Assembly (NCBI GenBank): GCA_002747255.1
Contig: PDUC01000033.1
Coordinates: 1-64,000, forward strand
Length of the DNA: 64,000 bases
Direction of reading: 5' to 3'
Origin: Acidobacteriota bacterium
GTDB taxonomy: Bacteria; Acidobacteriota; Holophagae; Acanthopleuribacterales; Acanthopleuribacteraceae
The translations under genes and the position numbers were made by a program. Below the pieces are notes generated by a model that saw only the letters and a program-made list of their open reading frames with translations, was not told the DNA's origin and made no database searches. Below are positions 1 to 8,028 of the stretch, in pieces. The stretch's first letter is position 1. Each line of letters begins with the position of its first letter.

Positions 1-50
1 GCCGATGATACTGGGGTTTTGAGCCCTGGGAAAGTAGGACACTGCCAGAT
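1..50 (+). rRNA. rrf: 5S ribosomal RNA, 3' end only
   Basis: The first ~50 nt read like the 3' third of a bacterial 5S rRNA: a CCGATGATACTGG segment, a helix arm, then GGGAAAGTAGGACACTGCCAG. The 5' two thirds lie before the window. A strong terminator follows 10 nt later, as expected at the end of an rRNA operon. Confidence 0.85.
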
Positions 51-60
51 TCTCTCTAAA

Positions 61-98
61 AGCCCTTCACCGCAACCTTCGGTGAAGGGCTTTTTTTA
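61..98 (+). terminator. Rho-independent terminator of the rRNA operon
   Basis: An 11-bp stem (AGCCCTTCACC at 61-71 with GGTGAAGGGCT at 81-91) and a 9-nt loop are followed directly by a run of T residues. It sits immediately after the 5S rRNA 3' end. Confidence 0.9.
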
Positions 99-411
99 TT
101 TCTAAGCGACAGCAAGGGAAACAAAAGAAAAATAAGCCAAAAAGACAAGAGCTTCGCAGAGAACGTGTTTTTTAGATCTATACAGAGTTATAGGAAATAC
201 GCCCATATCGGAAAATATACAAACTATCTTAAAAAAAATGCTGGACAAACACGCAACTTCCAAACTTTTTCATACTATATTGCCCATATACGCGTGATAG
301 ACTGACTATAGGCTGTTTTTTTAAATGGTGTTCTTATAAAATAGGCAGTCTGTAAAGAAAATAGGCATGCGTTACTGTCATGTCATGCCAATCGCAAGAA
401 AGGAGTTGACA
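99..411. other. intergenic region after rRNA operon
   Basis: A 313-nt AT-rich stretch between the rRNA terminator and the first protein gene. It should hold the promoter of the 412 gene. A TATAAA-like box near 335-340 is possible, but no convincing -35 partner was seen. No RNA gene or repeat was recognised. Confidence 0.4.
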
Positions 412-1152
412 ATGAAAAAAACAGGTTTATCCCTTCTGTTTATTCTAATTGGTTTTAGTGTAATTGGAGATGATCATATTGTGTACAATCTGCACACTGA
501 TGCTGTCGAAATAATGGGGCAAAAGCAGCCTGCAAACGATGTTGAAATTCATCAATGGTTTAACCAGAAATACGCGGCGGTAAATATGCCTGGCCGGAGA
601 TCCGTGGTGGATGCAGATAAAAGTATGTGCTACATCATTTTTGAAGATCAAAAAGCCTATTTGGAAATGCCAATGCCGGTTCAGGTAAAAGATTATCTTC
701 CTCCCCAGGTGGCCCAGTATTTATCCGCTCAGAAAATAGTAGTCCGTGTTACAGAGTTAGATGAAACAAAAGACATACTAGGTGTCAAGTGCAAGACCTA
801 TCTTGCCAGTTTTGATATGGGAATGACTAAAATAGACATGAAATTTTATGTGAGTGAGGATGTGCCTTTCGACTATTCGACTTACAGAGATAAGTTCGAG
901 GAGCCCATGTTGCGGCTTACCAAGGAAAACCTGGATGATGCAGCCTTTGAAGAGCTCAAAAAAATGAAAGGTTTTCAAATGGGCTATGAAATGACAGCCG
1001 ATATGATGGGCACAAAAGTCGTATCAAGGTATGAAGCGGTTAAAATTACAAATGAAGATGCTCCAGTGGGCACTTATTTACCTCCCAAGAATTACAAAAA
1101 GCTTGAGCAGTTCCCCATGCCAACTCCTCCGGCTATGCCAAGCCAGGACTAG
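412..1152 (+). CDS. exported hypothetical protein, DUF4412-like
   Basis: A 246-aa protein. The start is set at ATG 412 because AGGAG lies at 401-405 and the residues that follow form a classic signal peptide (MKKTGLSLLFILIGFSVIG); an in-frame ATG at 367 would put extra residues before the signal. The mature part is beta-rich with a segment near the middle (ILGVKCKTYL) that recalls DUF4412-type periplasmic domains, whose members carry a conserved Gly/Cys motif at this place. The C-terminus is proline-rich (PMPTPPAMP). It is probably periplasmic; function unknown. It lies ~90 nt before the polyamine cluster and may or may not share its transcript. Confidence 0.7.
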   Translation: MKKTGLSLLFILIGFSVIGDDHIVYNLHTDAVEIMGQKQPANDVEIHQWFNQKYAAVNMPGRRSVVDADKSMCYIIFEDQKAYLEMPMPVQVKDYLPPQVAQYLSAQKIVVRVTELDETKDILGVKCKTYLASFDMGMTKIDMKFYVSEDVPFDYSTYRDKFEEPMLRLTKENLDDAAFEELKKMKGFQMGYEMTADMMGTKVVSRYEAVKITNEDAPVGTYLPPKNYKKLEQFPMPTPPAMPSQD

Positions 1153-1242
1153 TTTTCAGTATAAGCGGGAGCTCGTCGGTACGATTGTTTACTGTATTGT
1201 GCCGATTATCGCAGGGAACTTGAACTGAATAGGGACTAGGTG

Positions 1243-2142
1243 ATGTTTTTTGAGGGATCTGAAAAGAAAGTTGAAATTAAGTTTAAAGACTCAATTGAAC
1301 CTTTAAGAGGTAAGCATGCATTTTGGAAGAAGGTCGTGGAAAGATCCAATGCAGATATTTTGAGTGTCTTGACCGGCTCTTCTTGTGATGCTTATCTATT
1401 GTCCGAGTCGAGTCTTTTTGTCTACGATTATGCCATCATAATGATCACTTGCGGACAAACATCGCTTATTCATGCTGTTCTCAGTATTCTGGATTCCTTA
1501 CCTAAAAGCAGTGTGGACTTGTTAGTGTACCAGAGGAAGAACGAAATGTTTCCTCAGCTGCAAACGACTTCATTTCAAGAGGATGCTGAAGCTTTAAACA
1601 AGGTGATACCCGGAAAATTACTCAGCTATGGTGAGGATCAAGGTAATCAAATTAAGATATTTCACTCCAATCACGAGTATCAACCCGATAAAAAGGATGT
1701 CACCCTGGAAGTTCTTATGCACAACTTAGATCTGGATGTATGTCATTTGTTTTATGCGAACAGACAGACACCCGAATCTATTGCGGCTCAATTGAGTTTG
1801 AAGTCCCTGCTGCCAGGCTTTCATTCAGATGATTTTCTGTTCAATCCCTGCGGTTATTCCCTGAACGCCATCAACAAGCACGCCTATTACACCTTTCACG
1901 TTACACCAGAGCCCACGCATTCTTTTGCCAGTTTTGAAACCAATTACTATTTTGAAAAATCGCCAAATCAGGTGATCAAACAGATTTTGAACCTGTTTAA
2001 TCCCGGTCACTTCATGGTGGCGCTTTACGAACCGAAAACCAAACATTATCAGCTGGATCTGGGCATTGATCCAAAATCCGACACCATAGAAGAACTTCAA
2101 TGTGGATATCGCTTCCATTTTTACAATTATGTATGCAGGTGA
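1243..2142 (+). CDS. speD: S-adenosylmethionine decarboxylase proenzyme, eukaryotic type
   Basis: A 299-aa pyruvoyl enzyme that makes decarboxylated AdoMet, the aminopropyl donor for spermidine. It matches the eukaryotic (AMD1) class, not the small bacterial SpeD. The N-terminal FFEGSEK holds the two glutamates equivalent to human Glu8/Glu11. LLSESSLF holds the Glu-Ser autocleavage site (Glu55/Ser56, human Glu67/Ser68), with the catalytic Cys exactly 14 residues after the Ser (ITCG, human Cys82). NPCGYS (Ser206) and FHVTPE (His219) match the processing Ser229/His243. HVTPEPTHSFASFETN is the usual signature. A GTG directly upstream (1240) is an alternative start. The stop is 3 nt before speE, so the two are one transcriptional unit. 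Confidence 0.93.
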   Translation: MFFEGSEKKVEIKFKDSIEPLRGKHAFWKKVVERSNADILSVLTGSSCDAYLLSESSLFVYDYAIIMITCGQTSLIHAVLSILDSLPKSSVDLLVYQRKNEMFPQLQTTSFQEDAEALNKVIPGKLLSYGEDQGNQIKIFHSNHEYQPDKKDVTLEVLMHNLDLDVCHLFYANRQTPESIAAQLSLKSLLPGFHSDDFLFNPCGYSLNAINKHAYYTFHVTPEPTHSFASFETNYYFEKSPNQVIKQILNLFNPGHFMVALYEPKTKHYQLDLGIDPKSDTIEELQCGYRFHFYNYVCR

Positions 2143-2145
2143 TTT

Positions 2146-2997
2146 ATGCAACTTTGGATAGAAGAACATCACAGAGATTTTTTAATCAATCAATTTCGAG
2201 TGAAACAAACGCTTTTCAGTGGCAAGAGCGATTTTCAGCAGGTGGACATTGTAGAAGCTGTCGGTTACGGGCGTATGCTTTTTATTGACGGTCTGGTTAT
2301 GGTATCGGAACGAGATGAATTCATTTATCACGATATGATTTCACATGTCCCTCTCTTTTCCCATCCCAATCCCCAAAATGTACTTATCATCGGTGGTGGT
2401 GACGGTGGTACTTTGAGGGAAGTTTTGCGACATGACGGTATTGAATCGTGTGTGATGGTTGAAATTGATCCGGTAGTTGTCCACGCCTGTAAAGAGTTCT
2501 TACCGCAAACCTCATGTAGTATGACTCATCCCAAGGCACAGGTCCTTATTCAGGATGGGATTCAATATGTGAAAGAAACGGATAAGTGTTTTGACCTGGT
2601 TCTAGTTGACTCAACAGATCCCATAGGCCCCGCAACACCTCTATTCGGTGAGGATTTTTATCAAAATGTCTTTCGAATTTTAAAACCAAATGGCATTGTG
2701 GTGGCTCAGGGTGAGTCGCCCTATTATGAAATGGAGATGCAAAAAGCCATGTTAAGCCGGTTGGCTAAAATCTTTCCTAAAACCGGTATCTATAACTACT
2801 CCAACTTAACTTACCCCGGTGCACTGTGGAGTTTTATCTACGGAACAAAAGGACCATCATTGCGATCGGGAGAATTCAAAGGTAAAATAGAGCAATCAGG
2901 TATGACCTGTCAATACTACAACCACGGAATTCATACAGCTGCTTTCCAGTTGCCTTCATTCCAAAAGGAACAACTCTCTGAGTGGTTGCGGGATTGA
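2146..2997 (+). CDS. speE: spermidine synthase
   Basis: A 283-aa aminopropyltransferase that transfers aminopropyl from decarboxylated AdoMet to putrescine, giving spermidine and methylthioadenosine (MTA). The Rossmann core shows the family motifs: IIGGGDGGTLREVLRH (nucleotide-binding GGGDGG at 83-88), the acidic VEIDP near 105-109 and the catalytic LVDSTDPIGPA (Asp155/Asp158). The N-terminal beta-strand tetramerisation domain (about 1-60) includes QTLFSGKSDFQQVDI. The length matches bacterial SpeE. ATG 2146 has AGGTGA just upstream, overlapping the end of the AdoMet decarboxylase gene, so translation of the pair is probably coupled. MTA made here is the likely source of substrate for the next two genes. 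Confidence 0.96.
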   Translation: MQLWIEEHHRDFLINQFRVKQTLFSGKSDFQQVDIVEAVGYGRMLFIDGLVMVSERDEFIYHDMISHVPLFSHPNPQNVLIIGGGDGGTLREVLRHDGIESCVMVEIDPVVVHACKEFLPQTSCSMTHPKAQVLIQDGIQYVKETDKCFDLVLVDSTDPIGPATPLFGEDFYQNVFRILKPNGIVVAQGESPYYEMEMQKAMLSRLAKIFPKTGIYNYSNLTYPGALWSFIYGTKGPSLRSGEFKGKIEQSGMTCQYYNHGIHTAAFQLPSFQKEQLSEWLRD

Positions 2998-3010
2998 CTT
3001 TGGAGTTGAT

Positions 3011-4120
3011 ATGAAGGAACCAGAAAACAGATTCGAAGTAATCTATGAACTTCAGATTGAGAAAGGCATAAGTGCCTTTAAAGTTGCTGAGGGTATTTGC
3101 CTTGAGCAAACCGTTGAGGTTGACCGGTCTCTTGTCTGTAATTCCTTCATTTCAGATGAAGTCGTAGGCCAGATTGTTAAACTGGAACCCCTGGAAATGG
3201 GGAAGTACCGATTAAAAGTATCCTACACATGGGATGTCACTGCGGGCAATATCCCACAATTCTTCAATGTGCTTTACGGCAATATCTCCATGAAGCCCAG
3301 CATTAAAGTAGTCGACTTCATTGGAGATCACCCCATGTTTCCTGGTCCTCAATATGGCATCCCAGGCCTGAGAAAAATTTTCAGGGAAATGGATCACCCT
3401 CTCCTGTGTTCCGCTATTAAACCCATGGGTCACGATGTTCAGTCATTTGCACATATGGCATACAAAATGGCTCTTGGTGGAATCCACATGATTAAAGATG
3501 ACCACGGTTTGAACGACCAACCCTTCTGCCCTTTTGAGGAACGCGTGGTTAAAGTCTCTGAAGCAGTCAATAAAGCCAATGCGGAAACGGGTGGGAATTG
3601 CATGTATATGCCCAATTTTGCGCCTTCACTTGAAAACTTTGATCATCACCTGGACATTCTGAAACGCAATGAAATAAAAGGTATTCTTGTCTCACCGTTT
3701 CTCATCGGTCTCGATCAGTTTCGCTACCTGGCCACTCATGAGTCGTTTATCCTCATGGCACACCCCACTTTCTCCGGCGGGTATCTCATGCACGAAAACC
3801 ACGGCATGAGACCAGGCTTTTTACTTGGCAAGCTTTTTCGATATTTAGGAGCCGATGCATCGATTTACTGCAATATTGGCGGGCGTTTTTCTTTTGACCT
3901 CGCAACATGCAAAGATATCAATACTGAACTTTGGTCTGTGCATCCCAGAATAAAATCGGCTTTCCCTGTTCCTGCAGGTGGCATGACAATGAGTAACCTC
4001 GGTCAAATGAAGAAGGTGTATGGAAAAGATCTGATTTTCCTGGTCGGCGGAGCCCTGTTACAATCTGAAGATCTAACAAAAGGGGTTAAAGAATTCAGAC
4101 GATTGGCCTTTGCCGACTAA
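3011..4120 (+). CDS. RubisCO-like protein (type IV), predicted methylthioribulose-1-phosphate isomerase
   Basis: A 369-aa RubisCO large-subunit homologue that keeps the fold but not the carboxylase active site. AIKPMG (Lys137) corresponds to the first catalytic Lys. The metal-ligand motif is IKDDHG (162-166), where true RubisCO has KDDE/KNDE, so the Glu ligand is His. The loop-6 Lys is absent (the region reads NIGGRFSF), and the nearby HIHSG histidine is replaced (SIYCN). NHGMRPGF and PAGGM are conserved neighbours of the sugar-phosphate site. Its length is close to the Rhodospirillum rubrum RLP that isomerises 5-methylthioribulose-1-P to 1-methylthioxylulose-5-P. It sits 13 nt after speE and abuts a cupin gene, the same partnership as in R. 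rubrum. Other RLP activities (enolase-type, or acid-sugar pathways) are possible. Confidence 0.87.
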   Translation: MKEPENRFEVIYELQIEKGISAFKVAEGICLEQTVEVDRSLVCNSFISDEVVGQIVKLEPLEMGKYRLKVSYTWDVTAGNIPQFFNVLYGNISMKPSIKVVDFIGDHPMFPGPQYGIPGLRKIFREMDHPLLCSAIKPMGHDVQSFAHMAYKMALGGIHMIKDDHGLNDQPFCPFEERVVKVSEAVNKANAETGGNCMYMPNFAPSLENFDHHLDILKRNEIKGILVSPFLIGLDQFRYLATHESFILMAHPTFSGGYLMHENHGMRPGFLLGKLFRYLGADASIYCNIGGRFSFDLATCKDINTELWSVHPRIKSAFPVPAGGMTMSNLGQMKKVYGKDLIFLVGGALLQSEDLTKGVKEFRRLAFAD

Positions 4121-4579
4121 GTGAGTTTGAGGATGGAACAACTGGATATCAATGGGAATGTGAGTAAAATATTCAAATCAGAAGGAAGGGGTCGTTGGAG
4201 GCACATTCAATCGGAACCCTATAAAAGGGAAACTTCCTCCTATAAGAATGTAACGCGTTTTGAATTAATTGGAAAAAGAGGGGAGAGTCCTCTTTTTCAC
4301 ACTCGTTACTTTGAAATAGAATCCGGCGGTTATTCAACTCTGGAAGTACATCAGCATGAACATGTTGTCTATGTTATCAAAGGATCGGGTTCCGTTCGAA
4401 TTGGATGCCGTGTCCATGTTGTTTCGGTGGGGGATCTCATCTATATAAGCCCGGGTGATGCCCATCAATTCCTGAATCATACAGAGGAGGGAGCTTTTGG
4501 CTTTATTTGTATGGTAAACGCAGATCGAGACAAACCTGTTCCGGTAGCGGGAGGAGAGGCCTGCGCAATCTGTGAATAG
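4121..4579 (+). CDS. cupin, predicted methylthioxylulose-5-phosphate methylsulfurylase
   Basis: A 152-aa single-domain cupin. Motif 1 is GGYSTLEVHQHEHVVYVIKG (His77, His79, His81) and motif 2 is PGDAHQF (His115), giving a probable metal site. Cysteines occur at 130 (GFICMVN) and at the C-terminus (EACAICE, 148 and 151). In R. rubrum, a cupin next to the RubisCO-like protein reductively removes methanethiol from 1-methylthioxylulose-5-P to give deoxyxylulose-5-P, using a cysteine; the GGY...LE.H.H...GF.C.V.A.RD pattern here resembles that cupin type as I remember it. The GTG start at 4121 follows the RLP stop with no gap; ATG 4133 is an alternative. Function is inferred from fold and neighbours. 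Confidence 0.8.
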   Translation: MSLRMEQLDINGNVSKIFKSEGRGRWRHIQSEPYKRETSSYKNVTRFELIGKRGESPLFHTRYFEIESGGYSTLEVHQHEHVVYVIKGSGSVRIGCRVHVVSVGDLIYISPGDAHQFLNHTEEGAFGFICMVNADRDKPVPVAGGEACAICE

Positions 4580-4684
4580 CACAGCAAATGGATGACCTTG
4601 AACAACCTGTTGGTAAGGCATGAAGAGAGCTTTTGTTCAGGAAGCTGGCAGTTTTCTTTTTATTGAAAAAAAGGAGAAATAATT

Positions 4685-5308
4685 TTGATTGAAATATTGG
4701 GAAAAGGCGGATGGCTTCTAATTCCTATTAGTGTTTGCCTGGTTTTATCTCTGGCGATTACCATTGAACGGTTTGTCAATCTCAGGCTGAGTCTCTTTAT
4801 CTCAGAGGACAGTTTCAGTAGCATACGCAAAGCACTGGCCCGGAATGATTATGACGCGGCTTTGCAGCTCTGTCGTGTGGAAAATAAACTCTTTAACCGA
4901 CTTGCCGAAACATTGGTTTTCTATCGTGAAACAGATTCCAGTCAGTTGAGACAGTTGATAATGGATCAGTCCCGCCAGGAAAGTGTTGCACTTGAGAGGT
5001 TTTTACCTGTGATGAGAACCATCGCGACAGTCGCACCGCTGCTTGGACTACTGGGCACTGTTACAGGCATGATTAAGGTTTTCCAGACACTCTCTCTCGT
5101 GGGTGTTTCTCAAGCACAAGGCTTGTCGGGCGGTATTTCGGAGGCTCTTCTAACCACCGCGGCTGGATTAAGTGTTGCCATTCCCACCTTGATTCTTGTG
5201 CATTACTTCGAAGGCAAAGCCGAAAGAATAATGCTTCGAGTGGAAAAGGCGCTTATTGAACTCAATCTCATGCTGAGGGGGAAACATGCTCTATCGGAAG
5301 AAGCGTGA
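4685..5308 (+). CDS. exbB: MotA/TolQ/ExbB proton channel family protein
   Basis: A 207-aa inner-membrane protein. Membrane segments lie near residues 9-28, 112-134 and 150-175, with the family pattern TIATVAPLLGLLGTVTGM in the second and SEALLTTAAGLSVAIPTLI in the third. It should form the channel of a proton-driven motor with ExbD. Start TTG 4685 is supported by AAGGAG at 4671-4676, 8 nt upstream. The downstream exbD overlaps its end by 23 nt. No tonB, tolA or pal gene is in view, so the energised partner is unknown. Confidence 0.9.
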   Translation: MIEILGKGGWLLIPISVCLVLSLAITIERFVNLRLSLFISEDSFSSIRKALARNDYDAALQLCRVENKLFNRLAETLVFYRETDSSQLRQLIMDQSRQESVALERFLPVMRTIATVAPLLGLLGTVTGMIKVFQTLSLVGVSQAQGLSGGISEALLTTAAGLSVAIPTLILVHYFEGKAERIMLRVEKALIELNLMLRGKHALSEEA

Positions 5309-5702
5309 CCGCGGATCGCTTATCGACCTTTCACCGCTGATTGATGTCGTCTTTTTGCTGCTCATTTTCTTTATGGTCTCTACGACCTTTAAAGAAGATT
5401 ACGGTATGGATTTAACACTTCCTGAAGCCTCTTCTGTGAAACAGCAGGCGCAGGATGATCTCGGACTCTGGGTCAATGAAAGTGGTCAAATATTTGTCAA
5501 TGGAACACAAGTCAAACTATCCGAACTGGAATCCTACCTGAAAGAAAAAGCAGGAGAAGAGCTGGCGGAGAAAACGGTTACTCTCAATATCGATCGGGGC
5601 ATTCCACACGGACGGGTTGTCAAAATCATGGATGCGGTAAAAAGTGCCGGAGCTAAAGGGATCGCTTTTTCAGCTAAAGGTGTGCAAAGCAGTTTGGAAT
5701 AA
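5286..5702 (+). CDS. exbD: ExbD/TolR biopolymer transport protein
   Basis: A 138-aa protein with a basic cytoplasmic N-terminus (LYRKKRDRG), one membrane segment at about 17-33 (PLIDVVFLLLIFFMVSTTF) that carries the proton-pathway Asp20, and a periplasmic domain typical of ExbD/TolR (about 45-138) with the ending motif MDAVKSAGAKGIAFSA. It overlaps exbB by 23 nt, so the two are translated together as the stator pair of a proton-motive-force motor. Confidence 0.92.
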   Translation: MLYRKKRDRGSLIDLSPLIDVVFLLLIFFMVSTTFKEDYGMDLTLPEASSVKQQAQDDLGLWVNESGQIFVNGTQVKLSELESYLKEKAGEELAEKTVTLNIDRGIPHGRVVKIMDAVKSAGAKGIAFSAKGVQSSLE

Positions 5703-6084
5703 GGCTTTGGAAACCATCTTTTGGTTCAACCGACTACACCATGTGTTCTTTGTACTGCTTCGGGACAAAGCGGCAGATTACATTGGCATCCATCATTTTG
5801 CTTGTTTTTTTTAAAAAAATCCTATAAAAAGCTTGTATTGAGATAGAGGCCTCTCTAAAGCCCCTCTTCTGCCTGTCCAAACCGGTTTCCTGTTTTTTTC
5901 TGTCGTACACAAAGTTTTATAAAAAACAGATTAAGAACATGTTTAAAGACTGTTATAATGATTAAGTTGTAGAAAAATGTGTGAATTGGGCATGAGGTTG
6001 CTTGCACTGTTACAAACATATCGCGCGTCATGTCAAGTGAGAAACCCAAATTAAAACATAGTCTCTGCAGGCGAGGAGGTCGTT
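5703..6084. other. intergenic region between exbD and the ArsR-type gene
   Basis: A 382-nt AT-rich stretch. A weak hairpin could form just after the exbD stop (AACCA / TGGTT near 5712-5725), but there is no T run directly behind it. A strong Shine-Dalgarno for the next gene ends the region. No RNA gene was recognised. Confidence 0.4.
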
Positions 6085-6408
6085 GTGGAACCGTATCATA
6101 TGGAAGAAATAGCCGGAGTTTTTAAGGCCTTGAGTGAGCAGTCCCGGCTGTTACTCTTGAAGAAATTGATCGACCATCAAAGCTGTACTGTAACTGAGTT
6201 AGTTGAATTATCGGGTTTAAGTCAGGCCAATGCCAGCAAACACCTAAAGCTGTTGGCAAATGCAAAATTGGTTTCGTATAAAAGGGAAGGGAATTGTGTT
6301 TATTACAAGATAGCCAGCCCCATGGTTGAACAGATTTGCGATATCTGTTGTAATTATCTTGACGAACGCGATGCCGAGACATTAGAAAAGCTCTCTAGAA
6401 AAAGATAG
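6085..6408 (+). CDS. ArsR-family winged-helix transcriptional regulator
   Basis: A 107-aa regulator. The helix-turn-helix runs from about residue 36 to 60 (TVTELVELSGLSQANASKHLKLL), followed by the wing (LVSYKREGNCVYYKI). The N-terminal helix ALSEQSRLLLLKKL is typical. Cysteines are at 34, 71 and a C-terminal cluster ICDICC (85, 88, 89). The classic ArsR metal motif ELCVC is absent, so a metal or thiol sensor function is possible but unproven. Start GTG 6085 has AGGAGG at 6074-6079. No divergent or downstream target gene is close, so it may regulate itself or a distant gene. Confidence 0.88.
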   Translation: MEPYHMEEIAGVFKALSEQSRLLLLKKLIDHQSCTVTELVELSGLSQANASKHLKLLANAKLVSYKREGNCVYYKIASPMVEQICDICCNYLDERDAETLEKLSRKR

Positions 6409-6868
6409 TTATTCTTATAATGCACTGTGTGTAAGGTGTTTTAAGGCGGAGTAGCGTGTCTTTTAAGAGAAGAAAAAAGTGTCATCTTGACGTTGTTTCG
6501 CCATATCACTGGATAAATACATGCAATTAAACCAGGGAAGAAGAAAGCATAAGTTGCATTTATTCTTTAACTTAATGAAGATAGTCCATTTTGTTTTTGC
6601 TAGAGTGTCGGTTTCTGGTGTTGAATTTGCATTGTGAGGTCTGAAAGATAGCACGGATGCTTTTCTGTAAAACGCAGTTGAAAAGGCCCATGTTACAATC
6701 AGGCAGAGAACACTCTGCAGAACAGTTCAAGTATTTCTTCAATTAGGTGACCCATGTTGTTTGAGCCTTTCAAATCTGTATTTTATCTTGCAAATCAAGG
6801 TAGATTTAGGCATGATTATGATATGTTGATCGCTGAAAGATAGCATAAAGTCAAAGGGGAGATTTTGT
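6409..6868. other. intergenic region, nothing recognised
   Basis: 460 nt between the ArsR-type regulator and the next exported protein. AT-rich, with no terminator, tRNA or clear promoter. A 63-codon minus-strand ORF (6463-6654) has no recognisable features. The next gene has GGGGAG near 6857-6862. Confidence 0.35.
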
Positions 6869-7954
6869 ATGAAAAAAACAATATTAATATCCATACTATT
6901 AATGATGTGCACTGCGGTTTTTGCCCTGGATAACAGGGATAAATTTGTGGCGCAGTTAGTTAATCCGGCTGAGACTGTTGCTGGAGCTGAAGGCTTGTTT
7001 GACAGCTATCAATTGGGTGGGGTTCGTACGATTATCAAGAATTTTAATCAAATGCCTCCAGAATTAGCTATGCAGTACGCCTATGCCCTCAGGAATTTAG
7101 ATTTATTCCGTTTTAGAAACGATATGAACGCCAACTTGCAGAATGCCAAAACGCTCGAACAGAAGGGAATCGCTTTGCTTTTACTGAGTTCTCTGGGCCG
7201 AAGAATTGATTCATCCATATTTCAGCAAGTAGCTGAAAATCCCGCAGAGGATATAAAAGTTCGTTTATCTGCAGCTACCTGTCTCTGTGCCATCCAAAAC
7301 CCCAAGTATTTTGATTTGTTTGCGGAGATAGCAGAGTTGGCAGTATGCGATCCGGAAACAGGTCAGAATAGCTTTATTTACTGTGACTTTTCCAATGTCA
7401 GCAAAGGAATGTTTTATTACCTGCTTCCTAAACTGGATAGCAAAACAACAGCTACCAACGGTGTTATCCTGTCGTTGTTGCAAATTGTAAGCCCAGGCAA
7501 TAGTGATTTTTACACAAAGCTTTTAGATCTCAGAAAGAAAGATTATTACCGCTTGATGATTGATCGGGCAGCACGAGTAGGTGCTGTTGATCTTTTAGAC
7601 CTTATGAGCAGCAGCAAAAGGGCAAAGAAGCTATGGGATCAAATAAAGGCCGTGCGTCCTGCGGCTGCTATGGTGGCCAAGCACAAAGACCAACTCTTCT
7701 GTCAGTCGGATCAGAAGAAATATCCAATTGGTTCACTCATCCCCCGAGTGTTCACCATGAATGGCAAAATGGGGCTTAGTTCGGGAATTGCCATCGTGAA
7801 AGTCGATGAGTCGGGTAATGTTAGCATACTGGAAGAACACTCACCTGCAGGTGTCACTGGTGCGTTCAGTTCCATCAGCGGCAAGAAAACCATGGCAGCC
7901 AAGCTGGATTTTGTTCCTGTTGAATCCTATTATGTGTTGTACGCACCCAATTGA
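6869..7954 (+). CDS. secreted alpha-helical-repeat protein of unknown function
   Basis: A 361-aa protein with a clear type I signal peptide (MKKTILISILLMMCTAVFA, cleavage after Ala19). The mature part is rich in paired helices with HEAT-like features, for example the stretch from about residue 90 to 145 (GIALLLLSSLGRR, VRLSAATCLCAI) and LLSLLQIVSP around 200. The C-terminal 90 residues look beta-rich. I recognise no family. ATG 6869 follows a GGGGAG at a suitable distance. A strong terminator stands 33 nt after its stop, so it is probably a single-gene unit. Confidence 0.65.
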   Translation: MKKTILISILLMMCTAVFALDNRDKFVAQLVNPAETVAGAEGLFDSYQLGGVRTIIKNFNQMPPELAMQYAYALRNLDLFRFRNDMNANLQNAKTLEQKGIALLLLSSLGRRIDSSIFQQVAENPAEDIKVRLSAATCLCAIQNPKYFDLFAEIAELAVCDPETGQNSFIYCDFSNVSKGMFYYLLPKLDSKTTATNGVILSLLQIVSPGNSDFYTKLLDLRKKDYYRLMIDRAARVGAVDLLDLMSSSKRAKKLWDQIKAVRPAAAMVAKHKDQLFCQSDQKKYPIGSLIPRVFTMNGKMGLSSGIAIVKVDESGNVSILEEHSPAGVTGAFSSISGKKTMAAKLDFVPVESYYVLYAPN

Positions 7955-7986
7955 GTTTTTCATAAAAAAGAGACGATAAATGAAAG

Positions 7987-8027
7987 AGGTCACCGAATTA
8001 TCAAGGCTTGGTGACCTTTTTTTATTT
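7987..8027 (+). terminator. Rho-independent terminator
   Basis: Perfect 8-bp stem AGGTCACC (7987-7994) with GGTGACCT (8010-8017), a 15-nt loop and a run of seven T. It ends the transcript of the secreted helical protein. Confidence 0.85.
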
Positions 8028-8028
8028 T

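Noticed and set aside
3011-4120. True carbon-fixing RubisCO
   Set aside because: The loop-6 lysine, the KDDE glutamate and the HIHSG histidine are all replaced, and no phosphoribulokinase is nearby.
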